Position numbers and translations under genes: made by a program
The notes under the pieces: model-generated
What the model saw: the letters and a program-made list of their open reading frames with translations, nothing else
Database searches by the model: none
What the model was told of the DNA's origin: nothing
Source: UBA7672 sp963784415
GTDB lineage: Bacteria; Pseudomonadota; Alphaproteobacteria; Caulobacterales; Hyphomonadaceae
Length of the DNA stretch: 64,000 nt
Direction of reading: 5' to 3'
NCBI GenBank assembly: GCA_963784415.1
Contig: CAWARK010000006.1
Coordinates: forward strand, 301,246-365,245
In this document: positions 41,062-48,616 of the stretch, in pieces
Numbering within the stretch: the first letter of the stretch is position 1
Layout: every line of letters begins with the position of its first letter

Positions 41062-41310
41062 TCAGCCGCTCGCCGCCGGTGCAGAATTCGTTGGGCTGGG
41101 CACCGGGCTCGCTACGGTCACCGGGCCGGACGCCGACCAGACCACGTCGATCAGCATCAATCCGCCCAGCACAACCGCGAAAACCCCGCCGAGAATCGCC
41201 AGGATCAACCGGGGGGCCTCCATCGGCGGAGCTACGGGCTCGGACTCAGCCGGCGGCGTCACGGCAAACGCCGTATCTGTCGCAAGTGGGTCAATATTTG
41301 CGTTTTCCAT
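41062..41310 (-). CDS. Small single-helix membrane protein, 82 aa
   Basis: A polar, Pro/Glu-rich N-terminus leads to one hydrophobic helix (LILAILGGVFAVVLGGLMLIDVVW) and a short Ser/Pro tail. The family is unknown. It lies in the same orientation as TspO, just upstream of it. Confidence 0.55.
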   Translation of the reverse strand: MENANIDPLATDTAFAVTPPAESEPVAPPMEAPRLILAILGGVFAVVLGGLMLIDVVWSASGPVTVASPVPSPTNSAPAASG

Positions 41311-41406
41311 TTGATCTCAACGCCCCATCCGACGGATTGATCCACGCTTGGAGCGCTCATGGTCGGCGAACTTGACCCGCCCGCCGCCACATCGGATTGT
41401 CCGCCC

Positions 41407-41676
41407 ATGCGTACAGTCCTGCTTCTCGCCGCGTCCGTCCTCGCCCTCTCCGCCTGCGGTCTCCGCGGCGAGCTGGTGCGTCCCGTGCCGATGTGGGGTG
41501 ATCCGCCGAACGAGGGGCCGAACGATCCCCGCACGATCAAGGCGGAGGAAGATCGCAAGGCCGCCGACAAGGCCGCCCGCGAAGCCCAGCAACGCGCCGA
41601 CGACGAAGCCCGCCGCCTCGCGCTGGAACAGCAAGCCCAGCAGCCCGCCGCGACGCCCACTCCGCCGAAGCCGTAA
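41407..41676 (+). CDS. lptM: LptM-like small lipoprotein
   Basis: 89 aa. Signal MRTVLLLAASVLALSAC, then GLRGELVRP, which is the hallmark of LptM (YifL), a lipoprotein that helps assembly of the LPS transport barrel LptD. A coiled, Ala/Glu/Gln-rich tail follows. Placement just before lysA agrees with the conserved alphaproteobacterial order. The frame is open upstream to 41359, but the signal peptide starts at ATG 41407. Confidence 0.8.
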   Translation: MRTVLLLAASVLALSACGLRGELVRPVPMWGDPPNEGPNDPRTIKAEEDRKAADKAAREAQQRADDEARRLALEQQAQQPAATPTPPKP

Positions 41677-41704
41677 TAGCCGTCAGCTCCTGAATCGCGC
41701 TATG

Positions 41705-41726
41705 CCCTCCCGGTGAACCGGGAGGG
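41705..41726 (+). promoter_or_regulatory. Hairpin covering the ribosome site of the next gene
   Basis: Perfect nine-base stem CCCTCCCGG / CCGGGAGGG with TGAA loop. The right arm holds the Shine-Dalgarno GGGAGGG of the lipoprotein gene at 41731, five bases before its ATG. It could block translation or act as a terminator of lptM (no T-run follows). Confidence 0.6.
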
Positions 41727-41730
41727 AATC

Positions 41731-42243
41731 ATGCGCATCAAAGTCCTTATCGCCGCTGCACTCGCCGCCTCGCTGGCCGCCTGCGCCACCCCGGCCGCAA
41801 CCGGCTCGGGTTCTGCCTCAACAGCGATCGCCATTCCCGCACCGACGCCACCCCCCGCATTGGCCGGCGTCTATGGCGGCAGCTACATCTGCGCGGATGG
41901 CGAGCACGGTTTCTACCTGAACCTCACCAAGGCGACGGCGAAGACCGGCGGCGGCTATGACGTCGCCGGCGTGCTCGGCCTCTTTCCGACGGTCACCGGT
42001 CAGGGCGGCCCCGCCGGCATGGCCGCAGGCAGCTTCAAGGTCACCGGCACGATCAGCGCCGACGGCGCCATCGCCCTTACTGCTGGAGACTGGCTGATCC
42101 AGCCGCCCGACTACGGCACGGCCAATCTCGAAGGCACGCTTCAGAAAACCGACTCCGCCGGCTACATCCTGCGCGGCAAACCCGTCGTCCCCGGCAGCCC
42201 CGACGCCTGCAGCGACCTCATCGCGACGCAATTCCTGCCCTAG
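41731..42243 (+). CDS. Hypothetical lipoprotein, 170 aa
   Basis: Signal VLIAAALAASLAAC (lipobox at Cys). The mature part is a Gly/Thr-rich beta fold (GVYGGSYICADGEHGFYLNL ... GGYDVAGVLGLFP). One disulfide is possible between Cys in YICADG and DACSDL. Function unknown. Its ribosome site is inside the hairpin at 41705-41726. Confidence 0.7.
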   Translation: MRIKVLIAAALAASLAACATPAATGSGSASTAIAIPAPTPPPALAGVYGGSYICADGEHGFYLNLTKATAKTGGGYDVAGVLGLFPTVTGQGGPAGMAAGSFKVTGTISADGAIALTAGDWLIQPPDYGTANLEGTLQKTDSAGYILRGKPVVPGSPDACSDLIATQFLP

Positions 42244-42330
42244 CCGCCGATGCATTCACGGCATCAGCCGGGGTGACATCGCCCCGCCCATCCGCTACTC
42301 GCGTCGGTGGGGAACGGCTGGAAGAGACCT

Positions 42331-43602
42331 ATGCACCACTTCGCCTATCGCAATGGCGTCCTGCACTGCGAGGACGTGTCGCTCGAAGCCGTTGCGCGCG
42401 AGCTTGGCACGCCCGCCTATGTCTATTCCGACGCCACGCTGCGCCGTCATTATCAGGTGCTGGCCGAGGCGTTCACCGGCCGCGACGTGCTGATCGCCTA
42501 TGCCGTGAAGGCCAATTCCAACATCGGCGTCCTCGCCACGCTCGGCGCGATGGGCGCGGGCGCTGATACAGTTTCCGGCGGCGAGATGCTGCGCGCCATC
42601 GAGGCCGGCATTCCCGCCAACCGCATCGTCTTCTCCGGCGTCGCCAAGACCGAAGAGGAGATGCGTCTCGGCCTCGAGCGCGGCATCTACCAGTTCAACG
42701 TCGAATCGATGCCCGAGCTTCACCGCCTCTCCCGCGTCGCGCAGGAGATGGGCAAGCGCGCGCCGATCGCCTTCCGCGTCAATCCGCACGTCGAGGCGGG
42801 CGGCCACGCCCACATCTCCACCGGCACGCCTGAAACCAAGTTCGGCATCGCCTGGCACGAGGCCGACGCCTTCTATGACGAGGCAAGCCGCCTGCCCAAC
42901 ATCGATCCCGTCGGCGTCGCCGTTCACATCGGCAGCCAGATCATGCGCATCGAACCGCTGCGGGAAGCCTGGGAGAAAGTCGTCTCCCTCGCCCGCCGCC
43001 TGCGCGACCGCGGCTTCTCCATCAGCCGCGTCGATTTCGGCGGCGGCCTCGGCGTGCCCTACAAGGACGGCGAGGACCCCGACAGCCCGATGCTCTATGC
43101 TCGCCAGGCGCGCGAAGTGCTCGGCAACCTCGATGTCCGGCTGATGCTGGAACCCGGACGGCTGATCGCCGGCAATGCCGGAGTTTTGATCTCCAAGGTC
43201 GAGTACGTCAAAGAGCGCGACGGCCGCACCTTCGTCATCCTCGATGCCGGCATGAACGACCTGATGCGTCCGGCCCTCTACGGCGCGCACCACGAGGTCC
43301 TCCCCCTGCGCACCCCGGAACTCGGCTCCACCCGACGCGCTGTGGACCTTGTGGGCCCCATCTGCGAGAGCACCGACCGTTTCGCCAAGGACCGGCCCAT
43401 GCCCCCGCTGAAGGAGGGCGATCTGGTGGCCTTCATGACCGCGGGCGCATACGGCGCCACATTGTCGTCCCAGTATAATTCGAGACCACTGGTTGCGGAG
43501 GCGCTGGTTCGGGGCGATGCTTGCGTGGTCGTCCGTCGCCGGCCGACTTTCGAAGAAATGATCGCCCTCGAACGGGCCCCGGATTGGATAACGAGTGGCT
43601 GA
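42331..43602 (+). CDS. lysA: Diaminopimelate decarboxylase
   Basis: PLP-dependent last step of lysine synthesis. 423 aa; alanine-racemase fold with PLP Lys60 in AYAVKANSN, phosphate-binding GGGLGVPY, and EPGR. C-terminal barrel contains CESTDRFAKDR (active-site Cys from the partner subunit) and RRRPTFEEMIALE. ATG 42331. It is followed, with an 8-base overlap, by TIGR02302. Confidence 0.96.
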   Translation: MHHFAYRNGVLHCEDVSLEAVARELGTPAYVYSDATLRRHYQVLAEAFTGRDVLIAYAVKANSNIGVLATLGAMGAGADTVSGGEMLRAIEAGIPANRIVFSGVAKTEEEMRLGLERGIYQFNVESMPELHRLSRVAQEMGKRAPIAFRVNPHVEAGGHAHISTGTPETKFGIAWHEADAFYDEASRLPNIDPVGVAVHIGSQIMRIEPLREAWEKVVSLARRLRDRGFSISRVDFGGGLGVPYKDGEDPDSPMLYARQAREVLGNLDVRLMLEPGRLIAGNAGVLISKVEYVKERDGRTFVILDAGMNDLMRPALYGAHHEVLPLRTPELGSTRRAVDLVGPICESTDRFAKDRPMPPLKEGDLVAFMTAGAYGATLSSQYNSRPLVAEALVRGDACVVVRRRPTFEEMIALERAPDWITSG

Positions 43603-46429
43603 CGGATTTGGCTTGAAGGAGCAGCTGGACGCCCGGATTTCCGCGGCCCGTCGCAGCCTCTTCTGGCCATCCCTGATCCGGTCCAGCCTCCCGGCCATCC
43701 TCTGGTTCGCCGCCTTCGGCGTCTTCTGGCTCACCGGCCTCTACACGCCCCTGCCGCCCGAGATTCAGGCCACGATCGGCGTCGTCTTCTGGATCGGCTT
43801 GCTCGTCGCCGCCCTCATCGGTTTCAAGGTCTGGCATTCGCCCACCGACGACGAGGCGCGCGACCTCATCGACGGCACGATCGAAGGCCGCCCCCTCCGC
43901 GCCTTGGCCGACCGCCCGACCAGGACCGACGCCGGCGGCTGGACGCTCTGGCAGGAACACCGCAACCGCATGGCGGCGCTCGCCCTCAAACAGGGCAGGA
44001 TCGACGTCCGCCCGCAGTGGAAGCAGGCTGACCCGTTCTACCTCCGCTTCGCCGCCCCCGCCGTCCTCATCGTAGCGGGCGTCATCGCGGGCGCCACTGT
44101 CGTCGACCGCATGGGCAAGGGCCTGTTCCCCGACTATGGCGCTCTCTTCGGCGCCAACACCCTGAAGATCGAGGCGTGGATCACCCCGCCCGCCTACACT
44201 GGCACCGCGCCCTTCGTCCTCACGCCGGGCACGAGCGCGAAAGCGCCCGAGGGCTCCGAGATCACCATCCGCATCATCGGCCCCGGCCGCCCGCAGGTCG
44301 GCGTCATGCCGGTGAAGGGCAATTCAGTCTCGCTCAACCCCGAGCCTGGCATCGACGGCGCCTACGAAGCCCGCGTCATCGTCAACGCGCCGATGCGCGT
44401 CGCCGTGAACTTCTGGGGCGAGCGCGCCAGCTTCCCCTTCACCGTCATCGACGATGCGACCCCCACCGTCTCCTTCGTCGAACCGCCCAAGCTCGGCGAC
44501 GGCGACCACACCGAGTTCAAATACAAGCTCGCCGACGACTATGGCGTCGACAAACTTGAATTCATCGTCCGCCGCATCGACACGCCGAAGGAAGCCGGCG
44601 TCGTCGAAGACCCCACGCTCGTCGAGACGGTCACTCTGTCTCCGAAAGAAGAGGAAGGCGCCTTCAGCCAGGATCTCGTCAAGCATCGCTGGGCCGGCAT
44701 GGACGTGATGGTGAAGCTGCGCGCCACCGACGGCGCCGGCCAGACCGCTGACAGCGAAGAGGTCGCCTACCACCTGCCCGAGAAAATCTTCCTCCAGCCC
44801 AACGCCCGCATGGCGCAGGAAGCGCGCGCCGTGCTGCTGCGCAATTACGAGCAATACAAGACGCCGCCCGGGGCCGACAAATTCACCGACGTCAAAGGCA
44901 CGGGCTATGACGCCATCGCCATCGACGCCGCCTCGCGCCTCTCCTGGGCCCCGCCGGAGATCAAGCGCTCCGTCATGATCCTCGATGCCATCACATGGCG
45001 CCCGGAAGATTATTTCGAAGACCCCGTCATCTTCCTCGGCCTGCGCAACGCGCGCGGCATCATCGAAAGCGCCGCCAACAAGGACGAGGCCGAAACCGCC
45101 GAAGGCCTGTTGTGGGACATCGCCCTGCGCGCCGAGTTCGGCTCGCTGTCCGACGCCACCGCCGCACTCGAGAACGCCCGTCGTGCCCTCGAAGAAGCGC
45201 TGCGCCGCGGCGCATCCGACGAAGAGATCAAGCGCCTGATGGACATGTACGAGCAGGCCGTCGAGGACTATCTCGCCGCCCGCATGGCCGAAGCGCTGCG
45301 CAACGGCAATGTCACCGACGGTCCCGATCCGCAGATGGGCGGACAGCCCGGCCAGCAGGCGCTCGGCGACGACGAACTCACCAAGATGCTGCAGGCCCTG
45401 CGCGACATGGCCGAAACCGGCGCACGCGATCAGGCCCGCCAGCTGCTCGGCGACATGCAGCGCATGCTCGACAAGATGCAGAACATGCAGCTGCAGATGA
45501 GCCGTGGCGGACAGGGCGGCCAACAGCCGGACGGCCCGATGAACCGCGCCATGAACCGCGCGCTGCAGGACACCAACCGCGCCATGGGCGACCAGCGCGA
45601 CCTCAACGACCAGACCGAAGAAGCCATGCGCGAAGGCGCTTCGCCGCAGAAGCAGCAGGAGCTCGCCGACCAGCAGCGCCAGCTGCGCCAGCGCCTAGAA
45701 CAGCAACAGCGCTCCGGCGGCGGTCAACCGCAACAACAGGGCCAGCAAGGTCAGCAGGGCCAGCAACCCGGTCAGGGGCAACAGCAGGGTCAGGGCAACC
45801 AACCCGGCCAGCAACAGGGCCAGGGTCAACCAGGACAAGGCCAACAGCCCGGACAAGGACAGCAACCGGGACAAGGTCAGGGCCAGCAGCCCGGTCAAGG
45901 CCAACAGCAAGGCCAGGGCAACCAGCCCGGCCAGCAACCGGGCCAACAACCGGGCCAGGGACAGCAAGGTCAGCAGGGCGATCGCGGCGGCGCCGGCGGC
46001 GGCCAACCCGGCCGTCCCAACGCGCAGGGCGACGGCCGCTACGCGCAGGAAAACGACCGCACCCGCCGCATGCTCGGCAACGCCATCGAAATGCAGAAGC
46101 GCGCTGAGGAAGCTCTCCGCCGCGGCGACTTCCGCGCCGCACGCGAAGCGCAACAGCAAGCCATGTCGTCCCTGCAGGACCGCTCGCAAGAACTCGCCCG
46201 CCTCAATGACGAGAACGATCCCAACGCCCGCGAAGAACGCGACGACCGCGACATCCTCGGCCGCCTCAACAATGGCGAGAGCGGCTTCGGCGACAACGTG
46301 AAAATCCCCGAAGAGATCGAACGCCAGAAAGCGCGCGACATCCTCGACGAGATCCGCCGCCGCGCCGGCAACCGCGCCCTCACCCGCGAAGAACTCGACT
46401 ACCTCAACCGCCTGCTCGAGCGGTTCTAG
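43595..46429 (+). CDS. TIGR02302 (DUF4175) family membrane protein with Gln/Gly repeat tract
   Basis: 944 aa. Three membrane helices (about 27-47, 56-80 and 145-168), then a large beta-rich extracytoplasmic region (LTPGTSAKAPEGSEITIRI), a helical section (LQALRDMAETGARDQARQLL), and a low-complexity tract at about 709-797 made of GQQ, GQGQQ and NQPGQQ units. The C-terminus is helical and charged. This alphaproteobacterial family always follows lysA; function is unknown. GTG 43595 overlaps the lysA stop. Confidence 0.9.
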   Translation: MADGFGLKEQLDARISAARRSLFWPSLIRSSLPAILWFAAFGVFWLTGLYTPLPPEIQATIGVVFWIGLLVAALIGFKVWHSPTDDEARDLIDGTIEGRPLRALADRPTRTDAGGWTLWQEHRNRMAALALKQGRIDVRPQWKQADPFYLRFAAPAVLIVAGVIAGATVVDRMGKGLFPDYGALFGANTLKIEAWITPPAYTGTAPFVLTPGTSAKAPEGSEITIRIIGPGRPQVGVMPVKGNSVSLNPEPGIDGAYEARVIVNAPMRVAVNFWGERASFPFTVIDDATPTVSFVEPPKLGDGDHTEFKYKLADDYGVDKLEFIVRRIDTPKEAGVVEDPTLVETVTLSPKEEEGAFSQDLVKHRWAGMDVMVKLRATDGAGQTADSEEVAYHLPEKIFLQPNARMAQEARAVLLRNYEQYKTPPGADKFTDVKGTGYDAIAIDAASRLSWAPPEIKRSVMILDAITWRPEDYFEDPVIFLGLRNARGIIESAANKDEAETAEGLLWDIALRAEFGSLSDATAALENARRALEEALRRGASDEEIKRLMDMYEQAVEDYLAARMAEALRNGNVTDGPDPQMGGQPGQQALGDDELTKMLQALRDMAETGARDQARQLLGDMQRMLDKMQNMQLQMSRGGQGGQQPDGPMNRAMNRALQDTNRAMGDQRDLNDQTEEAMREGASPQKQQELADQQRQLRQRLEQQQRSGGGQPQQQGQQGQQGQQPGQGQQQGQGNQPGQQQGQGQPGQGQQPGQGQQPGQGQGQQPGQGQQQGQGNQPGQQPGQQPGQGQQGQQGDRGGAGGGQPGRPNAQGDGRYAQENDRTRRMLGNAIEMQKRAEEALRRGDFRAAREAQQQAMSSLQDRSQELARLNDENDPNAREERDDRDILGRLNNGESGFGDNVKIPEEIERQKARDILDEIRRRAGNRALTREELDYLNRLLERF
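45721..45985 (+). repeat. In-frame Gln/Gly/Pro-coding DNA repeat inside the TIGR02302 gene
   Basis: Short imperfect units (GGCCAGCAA, GGACAAGGC, CAACCCGGC) repeat in phase with the reading frame. They encode the Gln-Gly-Gln-Pro tract. The array could change length by slippage. Confidence 0.8.
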
Positions 46430-46451
46430 CTACCGGGGCTTTGGGGATGGG

Positions 46452-47438
46452 ATGATGCGGTTCTTTCGACAGGTGATCCTGAGCCTCGCCTTGGCCAGCG
46501 CCGCGTCGCCCTCACTGGCGCAAGCCACGGATCAGCTCGCCAGGGGTGTGGACCTCCTTGAGCAAGGCGAGTTCAGCCAGGGGTTTCAGCTGATCCGGAG
46601 CGTCGCGGAGTCAGGCGACACCAAAGCGCAATTCACCCTTGCGGTCCTCTACGTTGATGGCAACGCGGAGATGCCGAAGGATCTGACCGAAGGCCTGCGC
46701 CTGCACACGCTCGCCGCGGGAAAAGGCTTCGCCCCGGCGCAGAACGAAGTTGGCGTCATGCTCATGGAAGGTCGCGGCGTTGCCGCGAACGAGGCTGAAG
46801 GCGTGCAGTGGATCCGCCACGCTGCGGAACAGGGCTACGCGACCGCTGAGACAAATCTGTCCAAGGCGTATGATCATGGCCGCGGCATCGCAACGGACGA
46901 AGCCGAAGCCTTGCGGCTGATGCAGCACGCCGCCGATCAGGGCTACGCGCCAGCCCAGTATGACATGGGCGTCCGGTATCACAGAGGTATCGGCGTCACG
47001 AAGGATTTTGCCGAGGCGATGCGCTGGTATCGTCTGTCTGCCGCGCAATATAAACCCAACGCACAGTACAATATCGGCACGATGTATCTGGTGGGTGAAG
47101 GCGTCTCGATCGACAAGACCGAAGCCATGCGATGGTTTAGGCTCGCCGCCGATCAGGGCTACGCGGATGCGCAACACAATCTTTCCGTGATGTATTTTCA
47201 GAACCGCAACGAGGATTCAAACCTGATCGAAGCCTATAAGTGGGCGTCGCTGGCCTCTCAGAATGGCGACTCCGTCGCGACCGAGTTCCTGAAAACACTC
47301 CGCCTCTACATGACCGACGCCGAACGCGAACAGGGAGACGGTCTGGTGAAGACATGGGCGCCCCCGAGCACGCTCACCGAAAGCGAAACGAGGAAGAAGC
47401 AGACCGACTACCTGCGCGACATCCTCAAGCGTTTCTAG
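46452..47438 (+). CDS. Sel1-repeat protein, secreted
   Basis: 328 aa. Signal peptide VILSLALASAASPSLAQ followed by about six Sel1-like repeats (LLEQGEFSQGFQLIRSVAES, YDMGVRYHRGIGVTKDFAEA, YNIGTMYLVGEGVSIDKTEA). Each repeat is a helix pair that builds a peptide-binding solenoid. ATG 46452 or 46455. It may be co-transcribed with TIGR02302; its ligand is unknown. Confidence 0.88.
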   Translation: MMRFFRQVILSLALASAASPSLAQATDQLARGVDLLEQGEFSQGFQLIRSVAESGDTKAQFTLAVLYVDGNAEMPKDLTEGLRLHTLAAGKGFAPAQNEVGVMLMEGRGVAANEAEGVQWIRHAAEQGYATAETNLSKAYDHGRGIATDEAEALRLMQHAADQGYAPAQYDMGVRYHRGIGVTKDFAEAMRWYRLSAAQYKPNAQYNIGTMYLVGEGVSIDKTEAMRWFRLAADQGYADAQHNLSVMYFQNRNEDSNLIEAYKWASLASQNGDSVATEFLKTLRLYMTDAEREQGDGLVKTWAPPSTLTESETRKKQTDYLRDILKRF

Positions 47439-47856
47439 CCGTTTCTCCCGCGCTACCGCCGCGAGTTACACCACATTTTGTTGGACGAGATCGGCGTGGA
47501 CCCGCAGGGCGCTGAAAATTTGTCTCCAGCAATCTCAATCACTTGCTTCAAAAATATGCTGGATTGGCGTTTCGCAAATCGGCCGGGCTTCGCGCGTGGT
47601 TACGGTACCCCGCATGACTCGAACACAAACGCGCTCATACGGAGTGGTTACCCCATCAAGCCGCCAGCCTTTGCTGGAGGCCATGCTGCGCGCGTTTGCC
47701 TGGCTCGTGTCCAACGTCGTTTCGCTGTCGAGGACGATCTTCCACCGCACCAACCGTGATTGGCACACGGCTGCAGCACGCGAAGATCAGCTCCCGACAT
47801 CGAACGACATCACACAGGAAACGCATTTCGCCGAAAACACCGGCGTATCTCTCCAA

Positions 47857-47908
47857 GCGCTCATCCTGAGCAGCGCACGAAGTGCGCGTCCGTCGAAGGA
47901 CGAGCGCG
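47857..47908. repeat. REP-like palindromic element
   Basis: Ends GCGCTCATCCTGAG and AGGACGAGCGCG are imperfectly complementary; the centre CACGAAGTGCGCGTCC is also self-complementary. Repeats of this wording are scattered in alphaproteobacterial intergenic regions. Confidence 0.55.
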
Positions 47909-47945
47909 TGCTCACCAGCTTCTCAATGTGTGGCCACTCTATCCA

Positions 47946-48062
47946 GTCATTCCGGGCGAAGGCGCAACGCGCCGCAGACCCGGAACCCAGGAGCTACCCG
48001 CACCATCAGCACATCAAGCCCCTGGCTTCCGGCTCACGCGCTACGCGCGCGTCCGGAATGAC
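47946..48062. repeat. Dispersed palindromic repeat, copy 2
   Basis: Terminal inverted repeats GTCATTCCGG and CCGGAATGAC bound a 117-base unit. The flank AGTGTTG matches the inverted flank of the copy at 39881-39977. There is no coding capacity. Confidence 0.7.
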
Positions 48063-48161
48063 AGTGTTGATGTGTCAGAAGGGGCGCATTCACACAGCCT
48101 AACCTAACTCAGGCCCACATCCCACACCCAACCCCGGCCCCACGCCGCAGGGATCGCGCCT

Positions 48162-48614
48162 TCACGCCTTGGCCTTTGCCGCCACAAACACCACAGCCTT
48201 TTCGATCCGCCGCAGCCGAGTCTCCGGCGCCTTGGCCTCCTCGACCGAGCGGACCTGCTCCTTGCGATGCGTGAACGCCAGCCCATCGAACACGGCCCGC
48301 AGCCCGGCCTTCTTCAACGCCGCCGCCAGATCCTTTGGCACCTCGACCTCACGCGGCGCCGTATCGAGTTCAAGTGTCACTTCAACTTTCGCGCCGTCTT
48401 TCACGCCCGCCGCTTCGCGATGCACCTTCGCCAGCGGCAGCATGAACTGTCCGCCCATCACGGCAACCGTGCTGCGATACGTGTACCCATTCAAAGTGAC
48501 GGTGACTTTCGGCCGCTTACCCTGTCCAAACCCCTCGACCACTTTCTCCGGAACCACGATCCCCATGGCATCCATGGCTTCCGCTTTCCGGAGTGTGATG
48601 GTGAATTTCGGCAT
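48162..48614 (-). CDS. YdeI/OmpD-associated family protein (DUF1905 fold)
   Basis: 150 aa. The N-terminal half is a small DUF1905 barrel (GIVVPEKVVEGFGQGKRPKV, VTVTLNGYTYRSTV), and the C-terminal part (DLAAALKKAGLRAVFDGLAF, THRKEQVRSVEEAKAPETR) is the YdeI/OmpD-associated domain. Function uncertain. It lies two bases from the feoB stop, so it may be the third gene of the feo operon. Confidence 0.8.
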   Translation of the reverse strand: MPKFTITLRKAEAMDAMGIVVPEKVVEGFGQGKRPKVTVTLNGYTYRSTVAVMGGQFMLPLAKVHREAAGVKDGAKVEVTLELDTAPREVEVPKDLAAALKKAGLRAVFDGLAFTHRKEQVRSVEEAKAPETRLRRIEKAVVFVAAKAKA

Positions 48615-48616
48615 CG

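Larger units (their letters stand above)
47439..48161. other. Gene-poor stretch with two repeat elements
   Basis: No convincing gene. One open frame (47596-48102, plus) includes the repeat sequences in its C-terminal half and is unlikely to be coding. Elements at 47857-47908 and 47946-48062 are described separately. I see no promoter-like or RNA feature in the remainder. Confidence 0.5.

Noticed and set aside
45721..45985. Repetitive DNA that might suggest a CRISPR array
   Set aside because: The units are short, in phase with a reading frame and code for Gln/Gly/Pro; there are no spacers.
47596..48102. Possible 168-aa gene in the gap after the Sel1 protein
   Set aside because: Its C-terminal half is translated from repeat elements, it has no clear ribosome site, and codon use is unlike the neighbours.
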